Shown: positions 36,926 through 46,645, counted from the first letter of the stretch. The stretch: DNA of 64,000 nt from Allocoleopsis franciscana PCC 7113 (GCF_000317515.1 NC_019738.1:1463501-1527500), one strand, 5' to 3'. Numbers and translations: made by a program. The notes: generated by a model not told the origin, from the sequence alone.

Positions 36926-37807
36926 TTAATTCTCCCGTTTAACAGCACTTTCATGCCAATTATGCAACAAAAAGTCAGATAAAACAGTCAACCCGACAAA
37001 AATAACTACACCTAAACTTGTCGTCATCAATAAAGCCGCAAACATCCGAGGAATTTGCAAATTATAGCTTGCCATTAAAATTTGATAAGCAATACCCGAT
37101 CGCGCCCCACCCGTACCCGCCACAAACTCCGCCACCACCGCACCAATTAACGCCAAACCCCCACTAATCCGCAATCCTCCCAAGAAATAAGGCAAAGCAC
37201 TGGGTAAACGCAGATACAGCAGAGTCTGCCAGCGCGAAGCTTGATAAAGCTGAAACACATTACTCAAATTGTGGTCAACACTGTTGAGTCCCAGAGTCGT
37301 GTTAGAAACAATCGGAAAAAACGCCACAATCCAGGCACAAACCACCAAAGCCGCAAAAGTATTATTCCTCATCCAGATAATGATTAACGGTGCGATCGCC
37401 ACAATTGGCGTTGTTTGCAAAATCACCGCATAAGGGAAAAAACTCCGTTCAATCCACTTATTCTGAGTAAACAAAATCGCCACCAACAATCCAGAAACCA
37501 CCGCCGTTACAAAAGCTGCAAGTGTAATTTGCAGGGTAATCATGAGTGAAGGAAACAGCTCATTCCAATCACTCATCAGGGTTTGTAATACTAAAAACGG
37601 CCCTGGCAGTAAGTAAGGTGGCATCTTAGTTACCTGCACGAAAATCTCCCATACCAAGATTGCCAAGATGCCAACCACAATCGGTGCAATCACATCAGGT
37701 GAGACTAACTTTTTGAACCAAGCGATCCAACTCGCCTGAGGGGATTGGGTAACGACACGGTGGCTATCGTTTGTAGCCACCGGATTTTTTTCTGGCGTAG
37801 GGAGCAT
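36926..37807 (-). CDS. ABC transporter permease (SsuC/TauC/ThiX type)
   Basis: 293 residues with about six membrane segments, beginning after a 35-residue soluble N-terminus. The EAA-like loop is LSNVFQLYQASRWQTLLYLR with LPSALPYFLGG. This family imports nitrate, sulfonates, thiamine precursors or other small organics. The substrate is not shown; the neighbouring deaminase suggests a pyrimidine-like compound. No ATPase or binding-protein gene is adjacent, so partners must be encoded elsewhere. Confidence 0.82.
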   Translation of the reverse strand: MLPTPEKNPVATNDSHRVVTQSPQASWIAWFKKLVSPDVIAPIVVGILAILVWEIFVQVTKMPPYLLPGPFLVLQTLMSDWNELFPSLMITLQITLAAFVTAVVSGLLVAILFTQNKWIERSFFPYAVILQTTPIVAIAPLIIIWMRNNTFAALVVCAWIVAFFPIVSNTTLGLNSVDHNLSNVFQLYQASRWQTLLYLRLPSALPYFLGGLRISGGLALIGAVVAEFVAGTGGARSGIAYQILMASYNLQIPRMFAALLMTTSLGVVIFVGLTVLSDFLLHNWHESAVKREN

Positions 37808-38060
37808 AAGAACCTATCCGAAAAGCTTTTTCATTATCGACCTAACATCTGTGTCTATCCCAATTGGTCAGACCCTCTGTAAAAAACACTAACGCACGAG
37901 GAAGGCAAGAGCTAATTATCAATAAAATATAACATGAACTTCAATGTGGCTTGAATTATATTTTAGCCTGAATTCAATCTATAGAAGATTGTTTTCAGGA
38001 AGTAGTTAAAACTAATAATAAGGAGAAAATAAAATGTTGGATTGACTATGGAATGAAGGC

Positions 38061-38909
38061 TTAGCTATTGAAAAGCCACTCGATCAACTCTTTATCAAAT
38101 AGCTCTGGTTCTTCAAAGTGAGGCGCATGACTGCTCTTCTCAAATACGCGGATAGTAAGATTACTGAACTTGTCTCTCACTCCTTCCCACAAATACGCTG
38201 GTGGAACCAAGTAGTCATAGCGACCAAGAACAAGGAACACAGGGGAAAGCAACTTATCTAAGTTCTCAGTAATATCGATGTCGCGAAAAACCTCGCCCCA
38301 GACATAATCAAACATAGCCATATTTACTTCTACACCTTCCCAAAGTTCTGTCGCGTCATAGTTGTAGTCAAACCAACTTTTGGGTCCCATGAACAGGCAA
38401 TATGTAATAAAGGCTTTCTCAGGTGCGGCGGAGATTTCTTGAGGCAACCTAGCCAGGTTTTTAGCAAGAGCTGCTTTACGCTCAGGACAAACAGAATCAT
38501 TCAGATATCGTAACGATGCAAGATGCCCTTCATGGGAGTAACTCGGACCTACACACATCATTACTAGATGAGACACATTTGCAGGATATTTCTTTGCATA
38601 CTCCAGCGCCATAAATGCATGGCCTGAATGACCAATAACAATAATCTTGTCCAATCCTAACTCTTTCCTAACCAGTTCAATATCATCAACCAGTAAGTCT
38701 AACTGGTACGCAGAAGTATCTTTACAATCATTCTGAGGTGAGAAACCTCGATGATCGACAAAAACCAACTTTAGACTGTTACGAAGATTGTTAGAAAACG
38801 TTCTTGAGTAATACAGTGAACTTCCCACCACGAGGGTAGGAGTTCCGTTACCTTCAACAATATACTGGAGCTTAAAACCGCTTGAATACACATGGCCTGT
38901 TAAAGACAT
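38061..38909 (-). CDS. Alpha/beta hydrolase, substrate unknown
   Basis: 282 residues from MSLTGHVYSSGFKLQYIVEG (a 15-codon extension to 38954 has weaker start context). It has the alpha/beta hydrolase fold: the oxyanion-turn region VVGSSLYYSRTF, nucleophile serine in VIGHSGHAFMALEY, acid in LGRYDYLVPP and histidine in SSHAPHFEEPELF. The overall look is of proline-iminopeptidase/epoxide-hydrolase-like enzymes. There is no signal peptide. It is a lone gene with a 250-bp AT-rich gap to the permease gene. Confidence 0.8.
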   Translation of the reverse strand: MSLTGHVYSSGFKLQYIVEGNGTPTLVVGSSLYYSRTFSNNLRNSLKLVFVDHRGFSPQNDCKDTSAYQLDLLVDDIELVRKELGLDKIIVIGHSGHAFMALEYAKKYPANVSHLVMMCVGPSYSHEGHLASLRYLNDSVCPERKAALAKNLARLPQEISAAPEKAFITYCLFMGPKSWFDYNYDATELWEGVEVNMAMFDYVWGEVFRDIDITENLDKLLSPVFLVLGRYDYLVPPAYLWEGVRDKFSNLTIRVFEKSSHAPHFEEPELFDKELIEWLFNS

Positions 38910-38954
38910 ATTCTTACCTTGCCTAGTCTTTAGGGAAGCATCCCATTTTTGCAA

Positions 38955-39221
38955 ATATACACCGGCAGGCTGTAAGTCTGGGGTTACACAAACATAGACG
39001 CGAAGCGGCTTCCCGAAGGGTAGCCTGCCTAAGCAGCGTCATTGAAAGTCCGCGCAGGCGGACTTCGTTTGTGTAGCCGCGACTTTAGTCGCTAGGCATT
39101 TTGACAGGCATTGGGATGCACCCGTCTTTAGCCCCCAGTCTCGACGCCCTTTTCGGTCAGAGGGTGGAGTCTTGGCAATTCCTTATTTATAGTTGGGAAG
39201 ATACCGATCGCTTAGCCATCC
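38955..39221. repeat. Dispersed cyanobacterial repeat before the kinase gene
   Basis: The spacer holds GCGAAGCGGCTTCCCGAAGG and the TCCGCGCAGGCGGACTTCGT / GTAGCCGCGACTTTAGTCGC units. These are a well-known class of palindromic intergenic repeats in filamentous cyanobacteria. No gene is present. Confidence 0.6.
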
Positions 39222-41057
39222 ATGTCACTTTGTATTAACCCTCACTGCCGTAAACCCGACGATCCCGATAACACTCGCAACCGCTTCTGTGAAAATTGTG
39301 GTTCTGACCTACTCTTACATGGACGCTATCGAGTGACGCGCCTCCTGAGTGACAAAAGTGGCTTTGGTATAATCTACGAATCTGACGAACAGGGGACGCC
39401 CGAAATCCTCAAAGTCCTCAAAGAGAATCTCAACAGCGACGCGAAAGCCGTAGAACTGTTCAAACAAGAAGCAGAAGTATTAGGACAGCTTTCTCATCCC
39501 GGTATTCCCAAGGTAGATGGCTACTTCCCCTATCAGACCAGAAATGGCCCATCCTTGCACTGCATTGTCATGGAAAAAATCGAAGGCTCCAACTTAGAGG
39601 AGTGGATGGAAGCGCGGGGGAATCGCCCGATTACGGAACTGGATGCGATCGCCTGGTTAAAGGAGCTCGCTCTCATTTTAAAGCTGATACACGACAAGCA
39701 TTACCTGCATCGGGATATTAAACCCTCTAACATCATGCTGCGTACCCCCCCTTACCAAGGGGTAGCAGGGGGGGGTCAGTTGGTGTTAATCGACTTTGGC
39801 ACAGCCAGGGAAGTCACCCGAACTTACCTCGCCAAACTGGGTTCAGGACAAGGGATTACAGCTATTGTCTCCTCTGGTTACACCCCACCCGAACAAGCTA
39901 ATGGGGAAGCACGGGTGCAATCCGATTTCTTCGCGTTAGGACGCACCTTTGTCTTCTTACTCACGGGACAGTATCCCAATACGATGTATGATGCCCGGTT
40001 AGATCAGTTGAACTGGCGCAGTCATACCTCCGGGATTTCACCGGGACTGTTGAATTTGGTGGATTGGCTGATGATGCGCGATCCCAATCAGCGCCCTGCC
40101 AATGCTCAAGCCATTTTAGATCGTCTTGCAGAACTCGAACGCCAACCGGGTTTAAGTGCGGTGGAAACCGTCAATGTGGTGGGCACTCCTCGCACTCAAC
40201 AGTTGCCACCGCTACAAACGACAACCTTGCCACCCCAACAAAATCAGCGAGATCGATGGCCCTTTTTCGCTTTTTGGGCATTTCTGCTCGATAAGATGGG
40301 CTTTACTGACACTCATCAACAGCCAGCCCAAGATCATCAACGGGATAAGTTGTACCCCCTAGCTTTTTTGGCGGCTCTCTTACTGTTAGGATTAATCGGA
40401 TTAGCCGCCTTAGCCTTCTTCGACTCAGACTCTCCTTCCCGGCGTTCGTGGCCTAAAAATGCTCAAATTCCTGAAGAGAAAGGAGAGGTTGATTACTTTC
40501 CTTATGTAGAAGGAACAGATAGTCAAGGGAGAACGGCTGAGTTCAACGTAGCAGTTCTTTCCAGAGAATATCAATGGCAATTGGGCAGTTCCTATCAAGT
40601 GAAATATAACGATCGCGTCATTCCGCTTGATACTTTAAAATCTGACCTCGAATCAGAAGGAATTCAGCGGATTATGGAAAATCCAAGTCAGATTATTGCC
40701 GTAGGAACGGCCTCTTGTGAAGGGTCGTCTGCCCAGGAAGAGCGTCGGGCGTTTGAACGAGCTAAGCAAATCCAGCTTTTAGGTAAAAAATTATTTAGTC
40801 AGGTGCCCAGCGTCCAAAATTATCGCTTATTAAATTTAGGTCAATTTCGAGGAGATAATTGTAACTCCAATCAGGATGAAACGTCTTACCAAAGAAGTGT
40901 GATTATTATTGGCGTGAAACAAGAAACACCAGGAGTTGTTCTTGATGAAGCACTGCGATCGCGCCTAGAAAAGAAACCCTTTGGTGACTTCCAGATTCAG
41001 GAATACTCTCTCGGCTCTGCCGATAAATTTAAAACAATACCCAGTCGGCTAGAGTGA
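39222..41057 (+). CDS. Serine/threonine protein kinase with N-terminal zinc ribbon and C-terminal extracellular domain
   Basis: 611 residues. Residues 1-30 hold a CxxxxC/CxxC zinc-ribbon-like unit (CINPHC, FCENCGS). The Hanks-type kinase domain runs from about 34 to 300: VMEKIEGSN, catalytic HRDIKPSNIM, metal-binding VLIDFGTAREV and GYTPPEQANG. Between the catalytic loop and DFG there is an extra stretch (RTPPYQGVAGGG) derived from a repeat. A membrane helix lies near 380-400 (FLAALLLLGLIGLAALAFF). The C-terminal 210 residues are outside; a part with VGTASCEGSSAQEERRAFER resembles OmpA-like peptidoglycan-associated domains, uncertain. Target proteins unknown. Confidence 0.85.
   Translation: MSLCINPHCRKPDDPDNTRNRFCENCGSDLLLHGRYRVTRLLSDKSGFGIIYESDEQGTPEILKVLKENLNSDAKAVELFKQEAEVLGQLSHPGIPKVDGYFPYQTRNGPSLHCIVMEKIEGSNLEEWMEARGNRPITELDAIAWLKELALILKLIHDKHYLHRDIKPSNIMLRTPPYQGVAGGGQLVLIDFGTAREVTRTYLAKLGSGQGITAIVSSGYTPPEQANGEARVQSDFFALGRTFVFLLTGQYPNTMYDARLDQLNWRSHTSGISPGLLNLVDWLMMRDPNQRPANAQAILDRLAELERQPGLSAVETVNVVGTPRTQQLPPLQTTTLPPQQNQRDRWPFFAFWAFLLDKMGFTDTHQQPAQDHQRDKLYPLAFLAALLLLGLIGLAALAFFDSDSPSRRSWPKNAQIPEEKGEVDYFPYVEGTDSQGRTAEFNVAVLSREYQWQLGSSYQVKYNDRVIPLDTLKSDLESEGIQRIMENPSQIIAVGTASCEGSSAQEERRAFERAKQIQLLGKKLFSQVPSVQNYRLLNLGQFRGDNCNSNQDETSYQRSVIIIGVKQETPGVVLDEALRSRLEKKPFGDFQIQEYSLGSADKFKTIPSRLE
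39744..39776 (+). repeat. Inverted C/G repeat inserted in the kinase reading frame
   Basis: ACCCCCCCTTACCAAGGGG followed by a G-run forms an imperfect inverted unit of the kind usually found between cyanobacterial genes. It stays in frame and adds about ten residues between the catalytic loop and the DFG motif. Confidence 0.55.
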
Positions 41058-41060
41058 AAA

Positions 41061-41086
41061 GTAGGGTGCGTCGCGACGCACCCTAC
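41061..41086. repeat. 26-bp perfect palindrome (GTAGGGTGCGT family)
   Basis: GTAGGGTGCGTCG and its exact reverse complement CGACGCACCCTAC abut without a loop, 3 bp after the kinase stop. It is the same repeat family as the nifD-nifK element. It may form the 3' end of the kinase mRNA, but no U-tract follows. Confidence 0.7.
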
Positions 41087-41108
41087 AGGTAGCTAAAAAA
41101 GCACCATC

Positions 41109-41882
41109 ATGTTGCATACGCCCCAAAAAACCTTTCAAGTCGATGCTCTATCAGTCCGTCAGTATCACAACGAAGCTGAACTGGCTTTAGATGCGGCGCA
41201 GCTTTGCCAAAACTATTTGCAGTCTGTACTTCTCCAAAAAGGTACAGCTACTGTTATTTTGGCAACCGGCAATTCACAAATTAAGTTTCTAGACGCTCTA
41301 AGCGCTTTAGAAGGGGTGGATTGGTCTAAAGTGACCTTTTTTCACCTCGATGAATTTCTAGGAATTGATAGCGAACATCCTGCAAGTTTCCGTCGCTACT
41401 TAAAAGAGCGGGTGGAAAATCAAGTTACCTCCTTTCAATTTCACTACATTAAAGGTGACGCATTGCAACCGTTAGATGAATGCTCGCGCTACACCCAACT
41501 TTTACAAGCCCAAGCCATTGATTTATGTTGCTTAGGAGTTGGAGGAAACGGGCATTTGGCTTTTAATGAGCCATCTGTTGCTGATTTCAATGACCCTCAT
41601 TCTGTGAAACTCGTAAAGCTTGACGAATCTACGCGTCTTGCACAAATGAAAAGCGGTGATTTTCCCGTTCTTGAAGCTGTGCCACAGTATGCTTTTACGC
41701 TGACCCTTCCCATGCTTTGCTCTGCTCAAAAAATTCTCTGTCTCGCACCAGGGAAACATAAAGCATCTGCGGTAAAAACAATGTTGCAGGGTTCAATTGT
41801 TGAAGATTATCCAGCTTCAATCCTGCGAACAAAATCTCAAGCCATATTATTTTTGGATGCCGATGCGGCAACAATGCTTTAA
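41109..41882 (+). CDS. nagB: Glucosamine-6-phosphate deaminase
   Basis: 257 residues of the NagB/6-phosphogluconolactonase family. It converts glucosamine-6-phosphate to fructose-6-phosphate and ammonia. Motifs are ATVILATGNSQIKFL (phosphate loop), TFFHLDEFLGI with the catalytic Asp, and GVGGNGHLAFNEP, the NagB signature. It follows the kinase gene by only 51 bp, with the palindrome between them. Amino-sugar recycling also involves murQ at 57.2 kb, though the two are not linked. Confidence 0.9.
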   Translation: MLHTPQKTFQVDALSVRQYHNEAELALDAAQLCQNYLQSVLLQKGTATVILATGNSQIKFLDALSALEGVDWSKVTFFHLDEFLGIDSEHPASFRRYLKERVENQVTSFQFHYIKGDALQPLDECSRYTQLLQAQAIDLCCLGVGGNGHLAFNEPSVADFNDPHSVKLVKLDESTRLAQMKSGDFPVLEAVPQYAFTLTLPMLCSAQKILCLAPGKHKASAVKTMLQGSIVEDYPASILRTKSQAILFLDADAATML

Positions 41883-41902
41883 TTCCCTTAATAATCTTCA
41901 TT

Positions 41903-43090
41903 TCATTCAACCTTAAAAAGCCCAATGAGTAAGGCGATGGGTGCTATGAGTAGCATCCACATTGTTTGTGGCAAACCATACTGTTGAGCAACCCAACCCA
42001 GTACAAACGGAGCTAAACCACCCACGAAACCCGCCAGGTTGTTGAGCGTCATGACGGTACCACTCTGCCCTGGCATCGCTGTGTACAATCGCCCCTGAAG
42101 AATAGAGTACCAACCTGCATTCAGGAACCCCAGCAAGCCGAGAATGATTAACTTAACATCAATATTAGGCACAACCAAAAAAGCCGGGTAAAGACACAAA
42201 ACAATCATTGCACTCAACCTCAAATAAGCGAGTCCTTGCACTCGTTCAAGTAAGGGAATCAGGAGAAAATCTCCAAGTAAGCCAAACCCCAACCATACGG
42301 TGATAGCAAAACTCGCCTGTGTGTTGCTTGCACCCACGACATCAACAAAATACAGGGCTAAAAAACCACGCAGAACATCCAACATTAAATCTGAACATTG
42401 CAACAACGTTAACCAACGAATTACGTTGCGTCGTTTTAAGCTGTTGATAGCTTGACGGATACCATCGTTGAAACTTCGTATAGGCTGCTCAACTTGAGAT
42501 GAGGCGGTTAGAGTTACGATTGGATACTTCCACAAGATTCCTACCACTAATACCGTTAGTACCGCCAAGATTAAAAACACACTCCGCCAACTTTGATTTA
42601 ATCCTATAGCACCCGCTAAAGCCAAAGGTCCAAGGACATTACCAACCGAACCCGCCAATGTCCAACGTGCCATGTTTTGCTCGTGGCGCGTTGGTTCGAT
42701 GTCCATCAACGTCGCCTGGGAAAGATTGACAAAGGAGCCAGAGGCGGGATAAAACAGCACAAACGCGGCTAATAACCCAAAAAAGTGATGACTGAGGGAA
42801 ATGAGCAATAATGCAAAAGCAAAAGCAACGCCTCCCCCCAAAATCAATTGCCGTCGCTGACCCAAATCTCCTAAAATACCCAGAATTGGCTCTATCAGGC
42901 TGCTGATTGTATTGGGTATGGTCAGCAACAGTCCCACTTGCATATATGAAAGATGCAAATCCGTCCGAATCAACGGATAAGCTGCACCCCCCACTCCATC
43001 CACAAGCTCGTCTAATAACTCAATCGCCAGGAAGATAATCGTTAATAAAATGACAGTCCTGGTCGTTTTGTTTTTACTATCCAATGACAT
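41903..43090 (-). CDS. Major facilitator superfamily transporter
   Basis: 395 residues, about twelve membrane segments. The MFS loop 2-3 region is LGILGDLGQRRQLILGGGVA, and SGSFVNLSQATLMDIEP matches a group of fosmidomycin-resistance-like efflux proteins. Substrate not determinable. It is convergent with nagB (20 bp apart) with no obvious terminator between them. Confidence 0.82.
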   Translation of the reverse strand: MSLDSKNKTTRTVILLTIIFLAIELLDELVDGVGGAAYPLIRTDLHLSYMQVGLLLTIPNTISSLIEPILGILGDLGQRRQLILGGGVAFAFALLLISLSHHFFGLLAAFVLFYPASGSFVNLSQATLMDIEPTRHEQNMARWTLAGSVGNVLGPLALAGAIGLNQSWRSVFLILAVLTVLVVGILWKYPIVTLTASSQVEQPIRSFNDGIRQAINSLKRRNVIRWLTLLQCSDLMLDVLRGFLALYFVDVVGASNTQASFAITVWLGFGLLGDFLLIPLLERVQGLAYLRLSAMIVLCLYPAFLVVPNIDVKLIILGLLGFLNAGWYSILQGRLYTAMPGQSGTVMTLNNLAGFVGGLAPFVLGWVAQQYGLPQTMWMLLIAPIALLIGLFKVE

Positions 43091-43451
43091 CGTGAACTTC
43101 TCCCGTCCTCAGAATTTGAACACCAGCGCAACATCTTCAAGGGCGTTGGCGAGAAAGGAGGGGGAATCCACGAACAGAATCTCCGCCTTAGTTGTAAGGC
43201 GAATCGCGGGCTGGATTGGGTTCTATAAGATTACCAGGGAGGAAAAGTCATAGAAGCGAAGGGTAAAGAAAGAACTGGAAAATAGGTCTGTAGCCTATTG
43301 TAGACAGACCCGAAGAGATTGTCTTCTTGATAGGTTGTTACTTTACAGACTCAAAAGTTTGCAGCAACACACATATACTATCGAGGTGATTGGCATGTTA
43401 CAGCGCGTCTAATTGAGTTGTACAACTCAGGTGAAGCCGAAAAAATCAAAG
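43091..43451. other. Spacer between MFS and DUF2235 genes
   Basis: 361 bp; no gene is supported. A short inverted repeat (GGTCTGT and ACAGACC, about 43285-43311) is the only structure I see. Confidence 0.4.
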
Positions 43452-44483
43452 TTAGAGTTCCAGTTTAGCGAGGTACTTTTTCAAGTTTTCGGGTCGGTAG
43501 TCCGAGCGCTTTTTCCAGCGAAGTATGACACTTTCATGCAAGTCTTCAAACTTATCGCCAACATCCCGGAGTTTGAAACCTGCCAATAGGGCCGCCTTAC
43601 TAATAAGACTCTTGGCAACAATATGAAAATCGCAGCAAGAATCAGGGTCAACCGTCGGGTTAATATGGCTGAGATCGAACTCCAGACCCAACCCTAGGGA
43701 GCCAACGGAATCAATCATCCACTTCAAGGCAGTATCCGATAACTGACTATGCTCCTTCAACCCGCCGCCGACACAGCCATGATCTCCTGGAAACCAGATT
43801 TGATGTAGAACTTGTTCTTCCGCATCCGGGTCTTTTACCATCGGCGTCACATCGAAGACTTTACGCGCCTCATCAATCGCCACCGCATGGAGGGCGTTTT
43901 TAATCATGGGATTAAGCTGCGTGTCGTGAAATCTATATTTATTATTAATCCGTTGATCTAGGTGCAGGAAAGGTGTTAAATCGGGAATTCCCAAAGAACC
44001 CACTGTATCCCAGCAACCTAAAAGGGTAATCGGGACGCGATCGCCATAGTTGTTCCGGAACTCTACAGCTTCCTCGCTACTGGGTTTGCTGCCCCGGCTG
44101 GTGTAAAGTTCATAAGCTTTTGGCACTTGGCGGATGTGGTAACGTCTGAGCAGACCCGAATTATAAATGAGTCCAGCCAGACTCCTGACCGTATAAGCAC
44201 CGCGACTGAAGCCAAAGAGGTAGATCTCATCTCCCTCAACATAGTTAAGGCAAAGAAAACGATAGGCATCTTGGATATTGTCGTCAATTCCTTTGCCAAA
44301 AGCGCCGCCGAAAAGCTTGTCTGCTTCATTTTCCGTACCAACGCCCTCCTCATAGTAGAGGATTTGAGGAGTTCCATCACTCGCGAACGGTTGAATCGCT
44401 TGTGCAATTTTAACGACATTGGTTGGACAAGGACTGGTTAACTGTTGCCAAGTTCCATCACAGCAAACGATCAGGCGTTTCAT
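43452..44483 (-). CDS. DUF2235 alpha/beta-hydrolase-like protein (Tle1-type)
   Basis: 343 residues of the DUF2235 family, whose members include type VI secretion phospholipase effectors. The start MKRLIVCCDGTWQQLTSPCP, the nucleophile elbow FGFSRGAYTVRSLAGLIY and WFPGDHGCVGGGLKEHS (Asp/His) are all family marks. No secretion genes or immunity gene lie nearby and there is no signal peptide, so an effector role is not supported here. It may act as a cytoplasmic lipase-like hydrolase. Confidence 0.85.
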   Translation of the reverse strand: MKRLIVCCDGTWQQLTSPCPTNVVKIAQAIQPFASDGTPQILYYEEGVGTENEADKLFGGAFGKGIDDNIQDAYRFLCLNYVEGDEIYLFGFSRGAYTVRSLAGLIYNSGLLRRYHIRQVPKAYELYTSRGSKPSSEEAVEFRNNYGDRVPITLLGCWDTVGSLGIPDLTPFLHLDQRINNKYRFHDTQLNPMIKNALHAVAIDEARKVFDVTPMVKDPDAEEQVLHQIWFPGDHGCVGGGLKEHSQLSDTALKWMIDSVGSLGLGLEFDLSHINPTVDPDSCCDFHIVAKSLISKAALLAGFKLRDVGDKFEDLHESVILRWKKRSDYRPENLKKYLAKLEL

Positions 44484-45231
44484 TCTCTACGTTTATGGAA
44501 GCTAGTTGATTGTGTTATTGATTTTAACCTTTTTTAATACAGGTCTCTAATTGTCAATCTATCTTAAGAATGAATTTGAAAAGTGAGCATCGGGTGTTGA
44601 CTTACACAAATCAGTAGGTCTTTTCTAAAATCCTGATCAGGGATTGAAACCGACCACAACTTTAGATGTAATAGTCTCCACTAAGTTGAAATTAACGAAC
44701 CTTCTTTTCAGGGATTAAGACGATTTCTTGTGTAGATACCGTGGTAACCGTTAATTTTTAGCTGACACTCGCCTGCATCCTGGATCAATCAACCTGGGTT
44801 TTACCCATTAGAGCAGTAGAAAAGTTCAGTTGACTGATCTGTTCTCTTGTAAAAAATGTTGATTTTGTCAAGGAGTAAGTTCTACGCTTGTTCCTCGGCT
44901 CACAGGGCAAACCGATCTAAGACACACAACTAACGTGATTTGGATAATTTTCCCTGTAGAGAAAATCTCTGAGAATTACCCTTAAGGAAGATTGACAAAA
45001 AGCTAACTGATTGAACAGCTTGACGGTTTAAGTCTATCGTTTGCCAAAAGCGGCTCAGGCCATTCATGGGTAAGCAGTCTAGTCAAATTTTAGCGGGTGC
45101 ATTGCGATCGCGAAATGTAGCTCATCGAACCTACCGACATTCTTAGGTCAGGTAGCTCTAGGGGTGCGCTATTACCCACGAAACAGCACACTTTAACACA
45201 GGTTACAAAACTAACATCTACTTTAAAAGCC
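44484..45231. other. Long spacer with a CRISPR-like relic
   Basis: 748 bp without a supported gene. At 44637-44650 and 44708-44721 there are two related tails, TCAGGGATTGAAAC and TCAGGGATTAAGAC, 71 bp apart. This recalls the 3' ends of cyanobacterial CRISPR repeats, but only two degenerate copies exist and no cas gene is near. The rest shows nothing definite. Confidence 0.35.
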
Positions 45232-46536
45232 ATGGAAATCCTTGCATACACTCATTGGTCGCTCAATCACGAACAGGCAGATCACCTCGAACCAGAAGCT
45301 GACGAGTGGAAATTCTTCCAGGGACTGAACTGGAAGCCACGTAGTTCAGCTTGGATTGGGTTAATTTCCTCAATGATGGCGCTGCTCATTTTAAGCGTCG
45401 CTAGTAGCGCGATGGCGGCTTTCGTAAGAACCAACGGCAGTCCTCTCAATATTCGCACCAGCCCTGGTGGTAGAGTAGTTGGCAGCTTACCCAACGGCAC
45501 ATTCATCTCCCTCAATGGTCGCGCTTCCGGGGGGTGGAGTCAGCTTTCTAGTGGAAACTGGGCTTATAGTCGCTGGATTAGTAGTAGCGGTGGCAGTGGC
45601 GGCGGCGGTGGGGGTGCTCCCGGTGTCCTGGCTTATGTCCGCACTGAAGGTGGTTCGCTCCATGTCCGCTCTAGCCCCGGTGGTAGGATTGTTGGCAGCT
45701 TACCCAATGGTACCAGCATCTCCCTCAATGGTCGGTCTTCAGGGGGTTGGAGTCAGCTTTCTAATGGAAACTGGGTTTATAGCCGCTGGATTAGTAGTAG
45801 CGGCGGCAGTGCAGGCGGCGGGGGGGGTACACCCTCCGGTACTTTACAACGCGATAGTAGTGGGCAACCCGTCACCAACCTGCAAACTCGCTTGAAAGCC
45901 CTTGGTTTTTACACCGCCCCAGTCACCGGCTATTATGGCGACTTAACCGAAGCAGCGGTGAGAGACTTTCAGCGATCGCGGGGCATCCAAGTCAATGGAA
46001 TTGCTGGCCCCCAGACCCAATCCGCCTTGTATAGTACCACTGCTGGTGGCAGTGCGGGGGGGGGTGGGGGTTCCCCCTCAACTCTTTTGCAACGCGGTAG
46101 CCGGGGTTCAAGCGTTACCAACCTGCAAAATCGGCTGAAAGCCCTTGGTTTGTTTACAGGACCCGTCACGGGCTATTATGGCGAGTTAACCGAAGCGGCG
46201 GTGAGAAACTTTCAGCGATCGCGGGGCATCCAAGTTAACGGCATTGCTGGCCCCCAAACTACTGCCGCTTTGTATGGAACCAATAGTGGCAGTGTCGGCG
46301 GCGGCGGTGCCCCCTCAACTACCTTGCAACGTGGCAGTAGTGGTTCAGCCGTCAACAACCTGCAAAATCGTCTGAAAACCCTTGGGTTCTATACCGCTTC
46401 AGTCACCGGGTATTATGGGGACGTAACCGAAGCGGCGGTGAGAGACTTTCAGCGATCGCGGGGCATCCAAGTTAACGGCATTGCTGGCTCCCAAACCCAA
46501 GCGGCTTTGTATAGTGGAAGCAGCGTAACCTATTAA
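45232..46536 (+). CDS. Secreted protein with two SH3 and three peptidoglycan-binding repeats
   Basis: 434 residues. A hydrophobic segment at about 41-63 ending SAMAAF looks like a signal peptide or anchor. Two bacterial SH3 repeats follow (LNIRTSPGGRVVGSLPNGT and its close copy). Three peptidoglycan_binding_1 repeats come next, each with LQ-RLKALGFYTAPVTGYY and RDFQRSRGIQVNGIAGPQT. Gly/Ser linkers of low complexity separate the units. Repeats are very similar at DNA level and each carries a HIP1 site, indicating recent internal duplication. The protein should bind the cell wall; no catalytic domain is present. Confidence 0.9.
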   Translation: MEILAYTHWSLNHEQADHLEPEADEWKFFQGLNWKPRSSAWIGLISSMMALLILSVASSAMAAFVRTNGSPLNIRTSPGGRVVGSLPNGTFISLNGRASGGWSQLSSGNWAYSRWISSSGGSGGGGGGAPGVLAYVRTEGGSLHVRSSPGGRIVGSLPNGTSISLNGRSSGGWSQLSNGNWVYSRWISSSGGSAGGGGGTPSGTLQRDSSGQPVTNLQTRLKALGFYTAPVTGYYGDLTEAAVRDFQRSRGIQVNGIAGPQTQSALYSTTAGGSAGGGGGSPSTLLQRGSRGSSVTNLQNRLKALGLFTGPVTGYYGELTEAAVRNFQRSRGIQVNGIAGPQTTAALYGTNSGSVGGGGAPSTTLQRGSSGSAVNNLQNRLKTLGFYTASVTGYYGDVTEAAVRDFQRSRGIQVNGIAGSQTQAALYSGSSVTY

Positions 46537-46625
46537 TTAAAGCTTGTGGGTTTCCATGGTTTGTGACTACTGAGTTTCACAACATGGAGCCACTAAAAAC
46601 TCCACAGATTCTTGTGTTTCATTTG

Positions 46626-46645
46626 GCCCACACCTCCGTGTGGGC
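46626..46645. terminator. Bidirectional terminator between converging genes
   Basis: GCCCACAC pairs with GTGTGGGC around a 4-nt loop. It sits between the SH3 protein gene and the convergent DUF2927 gene, with T/A-rich flanks on both sides (ATTT and TATTTT). Confidence 0.75.

Noticed and set aside
43452-44483. DUF2235 gene as a type VI secretion effector or toxin system
   Set aside because: No secretion, adaptor or immunity gene is near; the family is common as a single gene in cyanobacteria.
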